This document shows, one piece after another, positions 28,562 through 38,400 of a stretch of DNA of 64,000 nucleotides. The notes beneath the pieces were generated by a model. It made no database searches. It was given only the letters and a program-made list of their open reading frames with translations, and was not told the origin of the DNA. The position numbers were made by a program, and so were the translations under genes. How positions within the stretch are numbered: the first letter of the stretch is position 1; each line of letters starts with the position of its first letter. This stretch comes from Fervidobacterium thailandense (GTDB lineage Bacteria > Thermotogota > Thermotogae > Thermotogales > Fervidobacteriaceae): positions 83,948-147,947 of the forward strand of contig NZ_LWAF01000005.1 of assembly GCF_001719065.1 (NCBI RefSeq), in the 5' to 3' direction.

Positions 28562-29662
28562 ATGAATATTATATCATATCACGAGCTAAGAAAACTATCC
28601 CCTCAAAAAGCAAGGGAAGTCGTTCGTAAGGTCTTTGAAGCTAATAACCGGAATGTATCAAAGACTGCAAAGATATTAGGTATCGCAAGAGCAACAGTAA
28701 GAAGAGCTGTGTACGATTGTTTGGAAGATAAGTCAAGAAGACCGAAACACTTTCCTAAGAAGCTAAAATCAGAGTTTGAGGACATAATCGTTGAAGAAGC
28801 CAAGAGGACAGGATTTAGATACAGAAGATTGTCTACGTATTTGCAGAAGAAATATGGGCTTGTGATAAGTGAAAATACGATAAAATCTGTTCTGAAACGA
28901 AATAAAGTACCGAAAAAGACAAGGAAGACAAAGAAAGGAGAAAGGAGCTTATACGATTACGAAGCGTTAATACCATTCAGTGAGTTTCAATTAGATACGA
29001 AGCATTTATTGGACAAAGAAAGCTTACCGAAAGAAGTGTATGAACACATGAAAAATTACAGATTGCCGAGATACGAATGGAACATGATAGACGTAGCAAC
29101 CAGGACAAGATTTACGGCATACTCGTATGAATTAAACTCGACGTTTGGGTTCATGTTTATTTCGATAGTGGCACTATGGTTAAGGGTGCACAATGTGAGA
29201 GGAAGGATGAAAATACGGATGGATAACGGGATGGAGTTTTGTGGAGGAAGCGAAAGGAAATTGAACGAATGGAACGAAATATTCGAGAAGTTAGATTTAC
29301 AGTTAAGCCCAATACCACCGAAGGCAAAACATTTGATGGGGGTAATAGAAAACACGCACAGAGCGGATGATGAATACTTTTTGATGATCCATGCGGAAAG
29401 ATGTAGGAGAAAGGAAGAATTTCTAGACAAGGCACAAAGATGGCAAGACACGTGGAACAAAGCAAGGCCAAGCAACGGGAAAGGGATGAAAGGAATGACG
29501 CCATATGAAAAATTCAGAGAAAGCAAAATAATGGTATCAGGACATGTATACGAATATCCTGTGGTATTACTTGAGGAGGTATTCAGGAAAGTGGGGAGCT
29601 TGTATTATCTTTTCAACAAATTAACTGGTAAATATGTCTTCACCAACTGCCGAAAGATTTAG
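28562..29662 (+). CDS. IS481-like transposase with DDE integrase core
   Basis: A 366-residue transposase. Residues 1-120 hold helix-turn-helix motifs (NVSKTAKILGIARATVRRAV), and the rve-type catalytic core has D145 in QLDTKH, D221 in RMDNGMEF and E263 in GVIENTHRADDE. No stop or frameshift is present, so the enzyme may be active. The ATG at 28562 follows GGGAGG with 7-base spacing; a GTG/ATG extension further up lacks a site. I could not find matching terminal inverted repeats or a target duplication, so the element borders are not given. Base use is A/T-rich compared with the core genes. Confidence 0.88.
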   Translation: MNIISYHELRKLSPQKAREVVRKVFEANNRNVSKTAKILGIARATVRRAVYDCLEDKSRRPKHFPKKLKSEFEDIIVEEAKRTGFRYRRLSTYLQKKYGLVISENTIKSVLKRNKVPKKTRKTKKGERSLYDYEALIPFSEFQLDTKHLLDKESLPKEVYEHMKNYRLPRYEWNMIDVATRTRFTAYSYELNSTFGFMFISIVALWLRVHNVRGRMKIRMDNGMEFCGGSERKLNEWNEIFEKLDLQLSPIPPKAKHLMGVIENTHRADDEYFLMIHAERCRRKEEFLDKAQRWQDTWNKARPSNGKGMKGMTPYEKFRESKIMVSGHVYEYPVVLLEEVFRKVGSLYYLFNKLTGKYVFTNCRKI

Positions 29663-29822
29663 TTATGTACTTTTTCAAGTGCATCACCACGGTTTGAGGA
29701 GTACTAAAAAGAGTATACCATAGAGAATCTGATTAAGTTAACGGCTCTCTATCCTTGCACATTGAAATGCGGGGCTTTAGAGCTTCGAAGTTCTGTAAAA
29801 TCACCGACTTTGATACTCTTGC

Positions 29823-31436
29823 TCAAACGTACACCTTCTCCCACACCCATTCTTCTATCATCCCTGTTTTACTCGAAATGTTCACACCGATCAAGTAAAC
29901 CTCCTTACCCTTGTATGGCTCGTGGTATCCTTTTGCCTTAATCTGCTCCAACGCTTCCTTTGCTGACCTGTCTACCTTCAGCTCTATCACGTACACCACC
30001 CCGTTGTACCTCACCACCACATCCGCCCTTCCTCCAGCGCTCTCCTCCTCACTCACCACATGTACCCCTGTCGATTCGAACAAACTCACCATGATGCTTT
30101 GATAAAACGCCTCAAGGTGCGTTAACCTGTCTTCTTTTCCACTTTTCTCTATTTGCCTCCTCGCACGCGAACTCACCCGCGCATAAATCCCGTTTATCGC
30201 TTCTATCATCTCCTTTATGTCCCTCACCTCTATCGCGTACGCCAAAGCGTTTACTTTACTCGATACCGTCGCAAGGTCTATCTTCTGTTCCGTACTCAAC
30301 AAAAGCTTTTCTATCCCAAGTTTCGCATCGATGTTCGGAATTGACAGTTCGTATATCGGCTGTAGTGACGTTGGTGTGGTGAGTAATCTTTGCGTGAGAT
30401 ATCCAGCTTGCGCTAAGAACAAGTGCGGGGGATTGTCCTCGATTTCCCACTGGGAAAAGTCACTCTCAGCGACCTTCTGATTGAGTAGGTCTTGTTTTGA
30501 AACGTTATGCTTTCGCAGGTATTCATACACAAAGCTTGGTGCACCAGAGTCACTCCAATATGGTGCAAACCGCATGTTATCAAAGAACAACAACACCGCG
30601 TACGGATTGTACACCCTCCTGTCGTTCCCTACCTCATCGTACCATATCCCATCGAACGAATATCCGTCGTAGTATTCCCTGAACATCTCCAGGAACTCTT
30701 CTTTGCTCAGTCCTGTGAGCTGGAGGTACTTGTTGATGTATGCATCAAAGTACTGAACCACTTCCTCGTGCGTGTATCCCAGCATCTGGGCATACTCGGG
30801 CTTGAACGAGATATCTGTTAGGTTGTTCAGGGCGCTGAACACTCCCATTTTTGTGAATTTTGTCAACCCGGTGATGAGCAAAAAGCGAATCATGCCCGTG
30901 TAGTCCTTGAGTACGCTGTAAAATCCCCTGAGTATTTCCCTCATCTCTTTTGCTTTCTCTGGATTGGTTATGTTGTCCAGCACCGGCTTCTCGTATTCAT
31001 CTATCAATATCACTATCGGTTTACTGTACTTTTCGTACAATTTCGTCAATAATTCCACGAATTTCTCGTCTGGTTCGGTGTATTCATATTCAATTCCATA
31101 TTGCTTAGCACAAAAGTTGAGAATCATATTCAACTTACTTTCCAACTTTTGAGAGTTCTCAAACCGACCACTTGCAAAGCTAATATGCACAACGGGATAC
31201 TCTTGCCAGTCCCATTTGTCGTGTATCCACGTTTCTTTGAACAGTTCTCTTTTTCCCTTAAACAAACAGCTGACTGTGCTCAACAGCAAACTCTTTCCAA
31301 AACGCCTCGGTCGGGAAAGAAAGTACATCCCCTCTTTGTTTACTAGTTCGTGTATGTACTTAGTTTTGTCAACGTATATGAAATTGCCTTTGATGATTCT
31401 TTCAAAATCCCCTATTCCCAATGGCAATGACTTCAC
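29823..31436 (-). CDS. AAA-ATPase-like / PD-(D/E)XK nuclease protein, copy C
   Basis: A 537-residue protein of the AAA-ATPase-like plus PDDEXK_9 type. It opens with LPLGIGDFERIIKGNFIYVD, has a P-loop-like RPRRFGKSLL (K48), a Walker B IVILIDEYEKP (D146/E147), and a C-terminal nuclease-like core GGRADVVVRYNG with D472 and ELK (E485, K487). It is the last of three tandem leftward genes. It shares its middle/late segment (about 308-430) with copy B but has its own version of residues 89-145, between the two Walker motifs. The final two residues (YV) and 3' flank also differ. The start is GTG at 31434-31436 after GAGGTGGAAAG. Its function is unknown; family members are common in anaerobes and suspected in defence or mobile-element biology. 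Confidence 0.85.
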   Translation of the reverse strand: MKSLPLGIGDFERIIKGNFIYVDKTKYIHELVNKEGMYFLSRPRRFGKSLLLSTVSCLFKGKRELFKETWIHDKWDWQEYPVVHISFASGRFENSQKLESKLNMILNFCAKQYGIEYEYTEPDEKFVELLTKLYEKYSKPIVILIDEYEKPVLDNITNPEKAKEMREILRGFYSVLKDYTGMIRFLLITGLTKFTKMGVFSALNNLTDISFKPEYAQMLGYTHEEVVQYFDAYINKYLQLTGLSKEEFLEMFREYYDGYSFDGIWYDEVGNDRRVYNPYAVLLFFDNMRFAPYWSDSGAPSFVYEYLRKHNVSKQDLLNQKVAESDFSQWEIEDNPPHLFLAQAGYLTQRLLTTPTSLQPIYELSIPNIDAKLGIEKLLLSTEQKIDLATVSSKVNALAYAIEVRDIKEMIEAINGIYARVSSRARRQIEKSGKEDRLTHLEAFYQSIMVSLFESTGVHVVSEEESAGGRADVVVRYNGVVYVIELKVDRSAKEALEQIKAKGYHEPYKGKEVYLIGVNISSKTGMIEEWVWEKVYV

Positions 31437-31487
31437 CTTTCCACCTCGCTCAGGAATGATAGGAGCAAAACTTCTTCCTTTCCAAAC
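31437..31487. repeat. Spacer repeat between copies B and C
   Basis: These 51 bases are the same as 33096-33146 as far as I can read them. They run from the stop of one gene to the start of the next and include the ribosome site (GAGGTGG on the minus strand). The identity of the spacers shows the array grew by tandem duplication. Confidence 0.85.
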
Positions 31488-33095
31488 TTACACCTTCTCC
31501 CACATCCACTCTTCAATCATTCCTGTCTTACTCGATACACTCACACCAATGAGATACACTTCCTTGCCCCTGTATGGCTCGTGGTATCCTTTTGCCTTAA
31601 TCTGCTCCAACGCTTCCTTTGCTGATTTGTCCACCTTCAGCTCTATCACGTACACCACCCCGTTGTACCTCACCACAACATCCGCCCTTCCCCCAGCGCT
31701 CTCCTCCTCACTCACCACATGTACCCCTGTCGATTCGAACAAACTCACCATGATGCTTTGATAAAACGCCTCAAGGTGCGTTAACCTGTCTTCTTTTCCA
31801 CTTTTCTCTATTTGCCTCCTCGCACGCGAACTCACCCGCGCATAAATCCCGTTTATCGCTTCTATCATCTCCTTTATGTCCCTCACCTCTATCGCGTACG
31901 CCAAAGCGTTTACTTTACTCGATACCGTCGCAAGGTCTATCTTCTGTTCCGTACTCAACAAAAGCTTTTCTATCCCAAGTTTCGCATCGATGTTCGGAAT
32001 TGACAGTTCGTATATCGGCTGTAGTGACGTTGGTGTGGTGAGTAATCTTTGCGTGAGATATCCAGCTTGCGCTAAGAACAAGTGCGGGGGATTGTCCTCG
32101 ATTTCCCACTGGGAAAAGTCACTCTCAGCGACCTTCTGATTGAGTAGGTCTTGTTTTGAAACGTTATGCTTTCGCAGGTATTCATACACAAAGCTTGGTG
32201 CACCAGAGTCACTCCAATATGGTGCAAACCGCATGTTATCAAAGAACAACAACACCGCGTACGGATTGTACACCCTCCTGTCGTTCCCTACCTCATCGTA
32301 CCATATCCCATCGAACGAATATCCGTCGTAGTATTCCCTGAACATCTCCAGGAACTCTTCTTTGCTCAGTCCTGTGAGCTGGAGGTACTTGTTGATGTAC
32401 ACATCAAAGTACTGAACCACTTCCTCGTGCGTGTATCCCAGCATCTGGGCATACTCGGGCTTGAACGAGATATCTGTTAGGTTGTTCAGGGCGCTGAATA
32501 CTCCCATCTTTGTGAATTTCGTCAACCCGGTGATGAGCAAAAAGCGAATCATGCCCGTGTAGTCCTTGAGTACGCTGTAAAATCCCCTGAGTATTTCCCT
32601 CATCTCTTTTGCTTTCTCTGGATTGGTTATGTTGTCCAGCACCGGTTTTTCGTACTCGTCTACCAGTACCACTATTGGCCTTCTCGTTTTACTGTACAAA
32701 CCAACCAAAAGATTTTCGAACCTCGATGCCACGCTCTTTCCTGACAAGTTCAAATCATATTGGATAGCGTTAAACCTTAGGATATTGTCTATCTTCTCTT
32801 CCAAGTCCTCCGGACTCTTGAACAATCCGGCAGCGAAACTGATATGCACAACGGGATACTCTTGCCAGTCCCATTTGTCGTGTATCCACGTTTCTTTGAA
32901 CAGTTCTCTTTTTCCCTTGAACAGACAGCTAACTGTGCTCAACAGCAAACTCTTTCCAAAACGCCTCGGTCGGGAAAGAAAGTACATCCCCTCTTTGCTT
33001 ACCAGTTCGTGTATGTACTTAGTTTTGTCAACGTATATGAAATTGCCTTTGATGATTCTTTCAAAGTCCCCTATACCCAATGGCAATGATTTCAC
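31488..33095 (-). CDS. AAA-ATPase-like / PD-(D/E)XK nuclease protein, copy B
   Basis: The middle gene of the tandem trio, 535 residues, with the same P-loop-like RRFGKS, Walker B (VLVDEYEKP) and D...ELK nuclease core. Its segment between the Walker motifs (FAAGLFKSPEDLEEKIDNIL and onwards) is that of copy A, whereas its segment from about residue 308 to 430 (RKHNVSKQDLLNQK, then LLSTEQKIDLATVSS) is that of copy C. It is thus a recombinant of its two neighbours. The start is GTG at 33093-33095 behind GAGGTGGAAAG. The 3' end and following spacer equal those of copy A. Role unknown; ATP-driven conformational control of a nuclease is inferred from the domains. Confidence 0.85.
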   Translation of the reverse strand: MKSLPLGIGDFERIIKGNFIYVDKTKYIHELVSKEGMYFLSRPRRFGKSLLLSTVSCLFKGKRELFKETWIHDKWDWQEYPVVHISFAAGLFKSPEDLEEKIDNILRFNAIQYDLNLSGKSVASRFENLLVGLYSKTRRPIVVLVDEYEKPVLDNITNPEKAKEMREILRGFYSVLKDYTGMIRFLLITGLTKFTKMGVFSALNNLTDISFKPEYAQMLGYTHEEVVQYFDVYINKYLQLTGLSKEEFLEMFREYYDGYSFDGIWYDEVGNDRRVYNPYAVLLFFDNMRFAPYWSDSGAPSFVYEYLRKHNVSKQDLLNQKVAESDFSQWEIEDNPPHLFLAQAGYLTQRLLTTPTSLQPIYELSIPNIDAKLGIEKLLLSTEQKIDLATVSSKVNALAYAIEVRDIKEMIEAINGIYARVSSRARRQIEKSGKEDRLTHLEAFYQSIMVSLFESTGVHVVSEEESAGGRADVVVRYNGVVYVIELKVDKSAKEALEQIKAKGYHEPYRGKEVYLIGVSVSSKTGMIEEWMWEKV

Positions 33096-33146
33096 CTTTC
33101 CACCTCGCTCAGGAATGATAGGAGCAAAACTTCTTCCTTTCCAAAC
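33096..33146. repeat. Spacer repeat between copies A and B
   Basis: Same 51-base spacer as 31437-31487, carrying the ribosome site of copy B. There is no terminator or promoter in it, so the three genes are probably on one leftward transcript. Confidence 0.85.
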
Positions 33147-34751
33147 TTACACCTTCTCCCACATCCACTCTTCAATCATTCCTGTCTTACTCGATACACT
33201 CACACCAATGAGATACACTTCCTTGCCCCTGTATGGCTCGTGGTATCCTTTTGCCTTAATCTGTTCCAACGCTTCCTTTGCTGATTTGTCCACCTTCAGC
33301 TCTATCACGTACACCACCCCGTTGTACCTCACCACCACATCCGCCCTTCCTCCAGCGCTCTCCTCCTCACTCACCACATGTACCCCTGTCGATTCGAACA
33401 AACTCACCATGATGCTTTGATAAAACGCCTCAAGGTGCGTTAACCTGTCCTCTTTTCCACTTTTCTCTATTCGTTTCCTGGCCCTTGAGCTTACTTTTGA
33501 ATATATCGAGTTGATCACTCCTATCATCTTCTCTAAATCTTTGAACTTTATCGCTTTGAACAACTCGTTTGACTCTTTAATCACTTCCGCCAGTTCTATA
33601 CTGTTCTGAATCGACAGAATAAACTTCTCCAGCCCTTTCCTCACATCAGTATTTGGTATGTACAATTCGTATATCGGTTCTGGGTCTGTTCTATCTGTGA
33701 TCAGTTTCAACGACAGGTACCCGGCCTGGGCAAGAAACATACTCGGTGGGTTATCCTCTATCTCGAAGGTTGAGAAATCACTTTCTGAGAATTTTTGCAA
33801 TAACTCCTGTTTAGAGATGCCATGTTTTTTGAGATATTCATACACAAAGCTTGGTGCACCGGAGTCGCTCCAATATGGTGCGAACCGCATGTTATCAAAG
33901 AACAACAACACCGCGTACGGGTTGTACACCCTCCTGTCGTTCCCTACCTCATCGTACCATATCCCATCGAACGAGTATCCGTCGTAGTATTCCCTGAACA
34001 TCTCCAGGAATTCTTCTTTGCTCAGTCCTGTGAGCTGGAGGTACTTGTTGATGTACACATCAAAGTACTGAACCACTTCCTCGTGCGTGTATCCCAGCAT
34101 CTGGGCATACTCGGGCTTGAACGAGATATCTGTTAGGTTGTTCAGGGCGCTGAACACTCCCATTTTTGTGAATTTTGTCAACCCGGTGATGAGCAAAAAG
34201 CGAATCATGCCCGTGTAGTCCTTGAGTACGCTGTAAAATCCCCTGAGTATTTCCCTCATCTCTTTTGCTTTCTCTGGATTGGTTATGTTGTCCAGCACCG
34301 GTTTTTCGTACTCGTCTACCAGTACCACTATTGGCCTTCTCGTTTTACTGTACAAACTAACCAAAAGATTTTCGAACCTCGATGCCACGCTCTTTCCTGA
34401 CAAGTTCAAATCATATTGGATAGCGTTAAACCTTAGGATATTGTCTATCTTCTCTTCCAAGTCCTCCGGACTCTTGAACAATCCGGCAGCGAAACTGATA
34501 TGCACAACGGGATACTCTTGCCAGTCCCATTTGTCGTGTATCCACGTTTCTTTGAACAGTTCTCTTTTTCCCTTGAACAGACAGCTGACTGTGCTCAACA
34601 ACAAACTCTTTCCAAAACGCCTTGGTCGGGAAAGAAAGTACATCCCCTCTTTGCTTACCAGTTCGTGTATGTACTTAGTTTTGTCAACGTATATGAAATT
34701 GCCTTTGATGATTCTTTCAAAATCCCCTATACCCAATGGCAATGATTTCAC
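33147..34751 (-). CDS. AAA-ATPase-like / PD-(D/E)XK nuclease protein, copy A
   Basis: The first gene of the leftward trio, 534 residues, with the same framework: RRFGKS P-loop, VLVDEYEKP Walker B and GGRADVVV...ELK nuclease core. It shares residues 89-145 with copy B, but residues from about 308 to 430 are unique (KKHGISKQELLQKFS, LKLITDRTDPEPIYEL, RKGLEKFILSIQNSIELAEV). GTG at 34749-34751 is preferred because it matches the starts of the other copies; an ATG 15 bases upstream exists only here because the flank differs. A promoter and a terminator that shields it from the upstream gene lie just to the right. There is no signal peptide, so it is cytoplasmic. Confidence 0.85.
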   Translation of the reverse strand: MKSLPLGIGDFERIIKGNFIYVDKTKYIHELVSKEGMYFLSRPRRFGKSLLLSTVSCLFKGKRELFKETWIHDKWDWQEYPVVHISFAAGLFKSPEDLEEKIDNILRFNAIQYDLNLSGKSVASRFENLLVSLYSKTRRPIVVLVDEYEKPVLDNITNPEKAKEMREILRGFYSVLKDYTGMIRFLLITGLTKFTKMGVFSALNNLTDISFKPEYAQMLGYTHEEVVQYFDVYINKYLQLTGLSKEEFLEMFREYYDGYSFDGIWYDEVGNDRRVYNPYAVLLFFDNMRFAPYWSDSGAPSFVYEYLKKHGISKQELLQKFSESDFSTFEIEDNPPSMFLAQAGYLSLKLITDRTDPEPIYELYIPNTDVRKGLEKFILSIQNSIELAEVIKESNELFKAIKFKDLEKMIGVINSIYSKVSSRARKRIEKSGKEDRLTHLEAFYQSIMVSLFESTGVHVVSEEESAGGRADVVVRYNGVVYVIELKVDKSAKEALEQIKAKGYHEPYRGKEVYLIGVSVSSKTGMIEEWMWEKV

Positions 34752-34853
34752 CTTTCCACCTCGCATAAAAAACGATTGGTGAGAGTATCTTTTCTTAGAA
34801 TTACTAAACTACATCACACCAAGGAACCAAAAATTTCGGAGTTTCTAAAATTA

Positions 34854-34859
34854 ATTATA
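34854..34859 (-). promoter_or_regulatory. Promoter of the AAA/nuclease array
   Basis: On the minus strand ATGGTATAAT (hexamer opposite 34854-34859) is an extended -10 about 100 bases upstream of copy A. The -35 region is only T-rich. It lies immediately after a leftward terminator. Confidence 0.55.
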
Positions 34860-34872
34860 CCATTAAGAAACG

Positions 34873-34898
34873 AAAAAAGCAGACCGAAAGGTCTGCTT
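34873..34898 (-). terminator. Leftward terminator upstream of the AAA/nuclease array
   Basis: AGCAGACC and GGTCTGCT (34878-34897) form an 8-bp stem with a 4-base loop. On the minus strand it is followed by six T. It would stop leftward transcripts coming from the glycosyltransferase gene at 35449-38610. Confidence 0.8.
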
Positions 34899-34961
34899 CC
34901 GGAATAAAATAAACTTTGCGCAACGTTTAATGTTTCATCGCATTTGAAAGGAGTGTATCGT

Positions 34962-35381
34962 ATGGCTTCTATCTCCGATGAACAATTCCGTCAGGTTGTT
35001 GATGATACTTTTAAACAACTTTCTTTGCAATACAACATCGATTTACAACCTGGTTCTCCCCTTCGTTTGTTCTTGGAAGCCGCTATCAATGCCATTATGC
35101 GTGGTGAACGCGATGTCTTTCTTTCTAATGACCCTGGTAACAAAGCTAATGGCTTTTATTCCCGTTTCCTTGATACCGCTATGGGCAAACTTAATCTTTC
35201 TGTCCCTCGCGATCGTAATTCTAACTTCCGCCCTCAAATTATCCCTGGTAAGTATATCAGAAACGATGCGTCTTATTCTAACTTACTCCAATCTCTTCTT
35301 GTCAATGGTTATTCTGATTCTTCATTACGTAATACTCTTAAAGCTCTTGGACTTTCTTATTCCCAAAAGGTAAAAACTTAA
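34962..35381 (+). pseudogene. IS256/mutator-type transposase, N-terminal fragment
   Basis: A 139-residue frame with an intact start (GAAAGGAGTG, then ATG 34962) that matches the N-terminal, DNA-binding part of mutator/IS256 transposases: LFLEAAINAIMRGERDVFL, NGFYSRFLDTAMGKLNLSVP and RNDASYSNLLQSLLVNGYSD. A complete transposase has about 400 residues with the DDE core following; here the frame ends at LSYSQKVKT and nothing of the catalytic part follows. Codon use is strikingly T-rich (TCT, CTT, CGT), unlike the neighbours, which marks it as foreign. It is a truncated element that could at most make a DNA-binding fragment. Confidence 0.85.
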
Positions 35382-35448
35382 AACAGTTTACTTACTCGGT
35401 TGGTTGTTCTCTTTTCTCCGAACACAAAATTCTTGGACAGTCTCGCAG

Positions 35449-38400
35449 TTATTCTGCATGGTTCGTCAGCACCTTTCTAAATTCTCTTTTATAAAACTCA
35501 TATCTCTCGATCAATTTCTTGCCATTGATTTCGCCATAGAATTTCAATGCGTTCTCCTTCATTAATCTTTCGATTTCAAAGAGATACTTTTCGTCGAACA
35601 TTTTTTTCTTGTAGGTTAAGAAGTTTACTAATAGTCCGATCCAAACAGGTATATCCATAATTCTTCTCTCCAACTTTTTTGAAAACGAATCAGGATTTCC
35701 TCTTTCATACCCACAGTAGGTATAGAATACCGGCAAAAATAACAGATTTCCTTCAAGAGTTAGCATATCCCCAAGAAGAGAATCTTCAGCAACAGAAAGT
35801 TTTTCGATCCCAACATAACTCAACAGTTTCAAGATGGTATTTCCTGTGTTCACAACTTCTTGTCTATCAAGTAATGTGTTAATTATGGATGTTCGACCGC
35901 TGAGGGCAATAATCTCTTCCGTAAAACGCTCAATATCGTTTTTGAAGAAATTTACAGACCAAATTTGACCAATGAAACTGCCGTTATTCATCAGTGCACA
36001 CGGGACTGCAAGCAAAGGTTTTCGATCTTCAAAATTTTCAATATCATTTAGCAATCTTTCTATTGTCTTTGGATGGATTAAATCATCTGCATCATGAAAA
36101 ACTACAAACTTTCCTTCACTATTTTCTGCACCGATTTGTCTTGCTTTGAAGGTTCCAAGATTTGTCTCATTACGTATTATCTTTACCTCACAATCAGCTA
36201 ATAATTCTTTGTCTTTATTCACTTCATCAAGAGTTCCATCAGTGGAACCGTCGTCAACTATGATCAACTCAAAATCTCTAAAAACTTGATGACTTATGTT
36301 TTCTAGCAACCTACTTATGTATTTTTTGCGATTAAGTATTGGGACAACTATTGATACCGGTGGAATATCGCGTTCATAAATTCTTGGCATACCCTCTACA
36401 AAAGCAATTTTTTGTCTCGGTTGAAGTGACTTAAAAATATTAGCAAGGTATTCATTTGCTGTACCTATTGCAACGAGCCAAGAACCAGCAGATTCGTTCC
36501 TAAAAAATTTAGTTAGGTTCTCTGCCAATTTTAGAGAAACTACATTAGGATTAATCCATCTTGCATATCCCGCTTCTGCTCCAACCCCTATTACCTCTTC
36601 GTGGAGCATTATTAAGCCTGCTCGTTCAAAAATTCCTCTCAGGGTTTCAAAGTCTCTTTCAAAACCGTAACTCCACGTGTTAGTTTGTATCCTGAGCTCT
36701 TTTGATAGCCTGTAAATTTCAGATTTTGAGTAAGGTACAGTAACCACAACATATTTTCCTGCATATGCCATTTCTTTCAAAAGTTTAAGTAATTCCTCAT
36801 CATTAAAATGCTCAATTACACCCCTGCTGAACACAATATCAAAGAACTCTTTGGACCATTTTTTTGAAAGTAGAAAGCCATCGTAAACCTCAAAACTCAC
36901 GTTCTTTGCACCATACTCGCTTACTAGTTTTTTCGCAAGATGAATTGAGTTCTCAGAAACATCAATACCAACAACCTCTGCTCCGCGAATACCAAATTCC
37001 AAAGCGTGCGCTCCAGTTCCAGTACCGACTTCGAGAATTCTGGCTCCGCAAAGTTTGAAGAATCTGTTTAAAACTTCGAGCGTTTCAGAACGTAGTGAAG
37101 CACCAAAATATTCACTCATTATTTTGGTGCTATCAAACTGTGAATAATCTTTCCATAGTTCGTCCCAGTTAGAATTATTTCTTTTCTTGTCAGAAATACT
37201 ACATGATTGCGACTCAACTCTTTCAGACAAAATGTTGTTCTCGGTACCAACAGTCTTAATTTCATTAAGAATTTCTAAAATTGATGCAATTTGCTTTTCA
37301 AGAGAGCTGGTTTCTTCGACAAATCTTCTGTATTTTTCACTGTCATACTCGTTAGATGTAATCATTGCAACTGCCTCATCAACATCATTAAATAAAAATT
37401 CTTGAGGATAGAACTCCTTTGCGACAAAGAAGTTATGTATAACTGGTTTTAGACCTTTAGCCATGGCTTCTAGAATTGCAACACCGTAGCCTTCGTGTAT
37501 ACTTGTTGAGAGGAATATATTTTTGTTCTCAAGAAATTGGTCGACGTCTTTACCGAATTCCTCGAAGACGAAATTTTCTTTTAAGTTTAATTCCTCAAGT
37601 AGATAATCAGTGTATTCTTTCAACCTTTGATCCTGAATGACACCTTTCCAATAAAGTTTGTATTCTGGTGATTTTTTTATCAGCTTCAACAATATTTGAA
37701 TGGCCAGAGCTGGATTCTTTTTATAGTTGAAGTTTCCTACAAAAACTAAGTCAGTCCCGGGATAGCGATTCTTGAACCGAAAAGAAGAAAGATTCACGCC
37801 ATTATTAACGACAAAGCTTCTTTTCTTGCTCAAGTTTGGATTATTCATATAAGCCGTCTTTTGAACGTGCCATGCAACGAAGAGTATAACATCTACGTTA
37901 TCCCAATTTAAGGATGATAGAAAATCTGTTCTTAGCGCTTCATATCCGTGAAGTCTGCAAAGTACTTTTTTGTGTCCCTTAGGTAGTTTATTTGTTATTT
38001 GAACTGCCATTTCATTAGCCCATTCGAGCCATACGATATCAGCCCAGGTGTAAGTGTCTACGATCTGTTTGGAATCAGTTGTAATTGCCAACCGAACATC
38101 GTAAACGTGCGATAGAATGCTTGCTATGTCATGAATGAAGCTATCAAGTCCTGGAAGGCAAAAAATTGCAAGTTTGTTTCCCTTGTAGTATTGTTTTCTT
38201 ACTTCGTCATATTTTTGTTTAAGCTCTGGGATATTTGAGGATTTGAAGGCTTTATCATAGTAGTGCAAGGCCATAGCTGGGTTTCCGAGTTTGAGTTGCG
38301 TGTCACCAAGCATATCCCAAACTTCCCAGGTTTTCTCAGGAATCCTGGTTAAGTACCTCCACGATTCGAAGTAGTTTCCCTTTTCAAAAAGCGTCTTTGA

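Noticed and set aside
28440..29822. Terminal inverted repeats for the IS481-like element
   Set aside because: I compared both flanks on both strands and found only short chance matches, so no element borders are claimed.
32623..33420. Long plus-strand open frames opposite the nuclease trio (for example 265 codons at 32623-33420)
   Set aside because: They are antisense to well-supported genes, repeat in each copy because the genes repeat, and have no ribosome site or family features.
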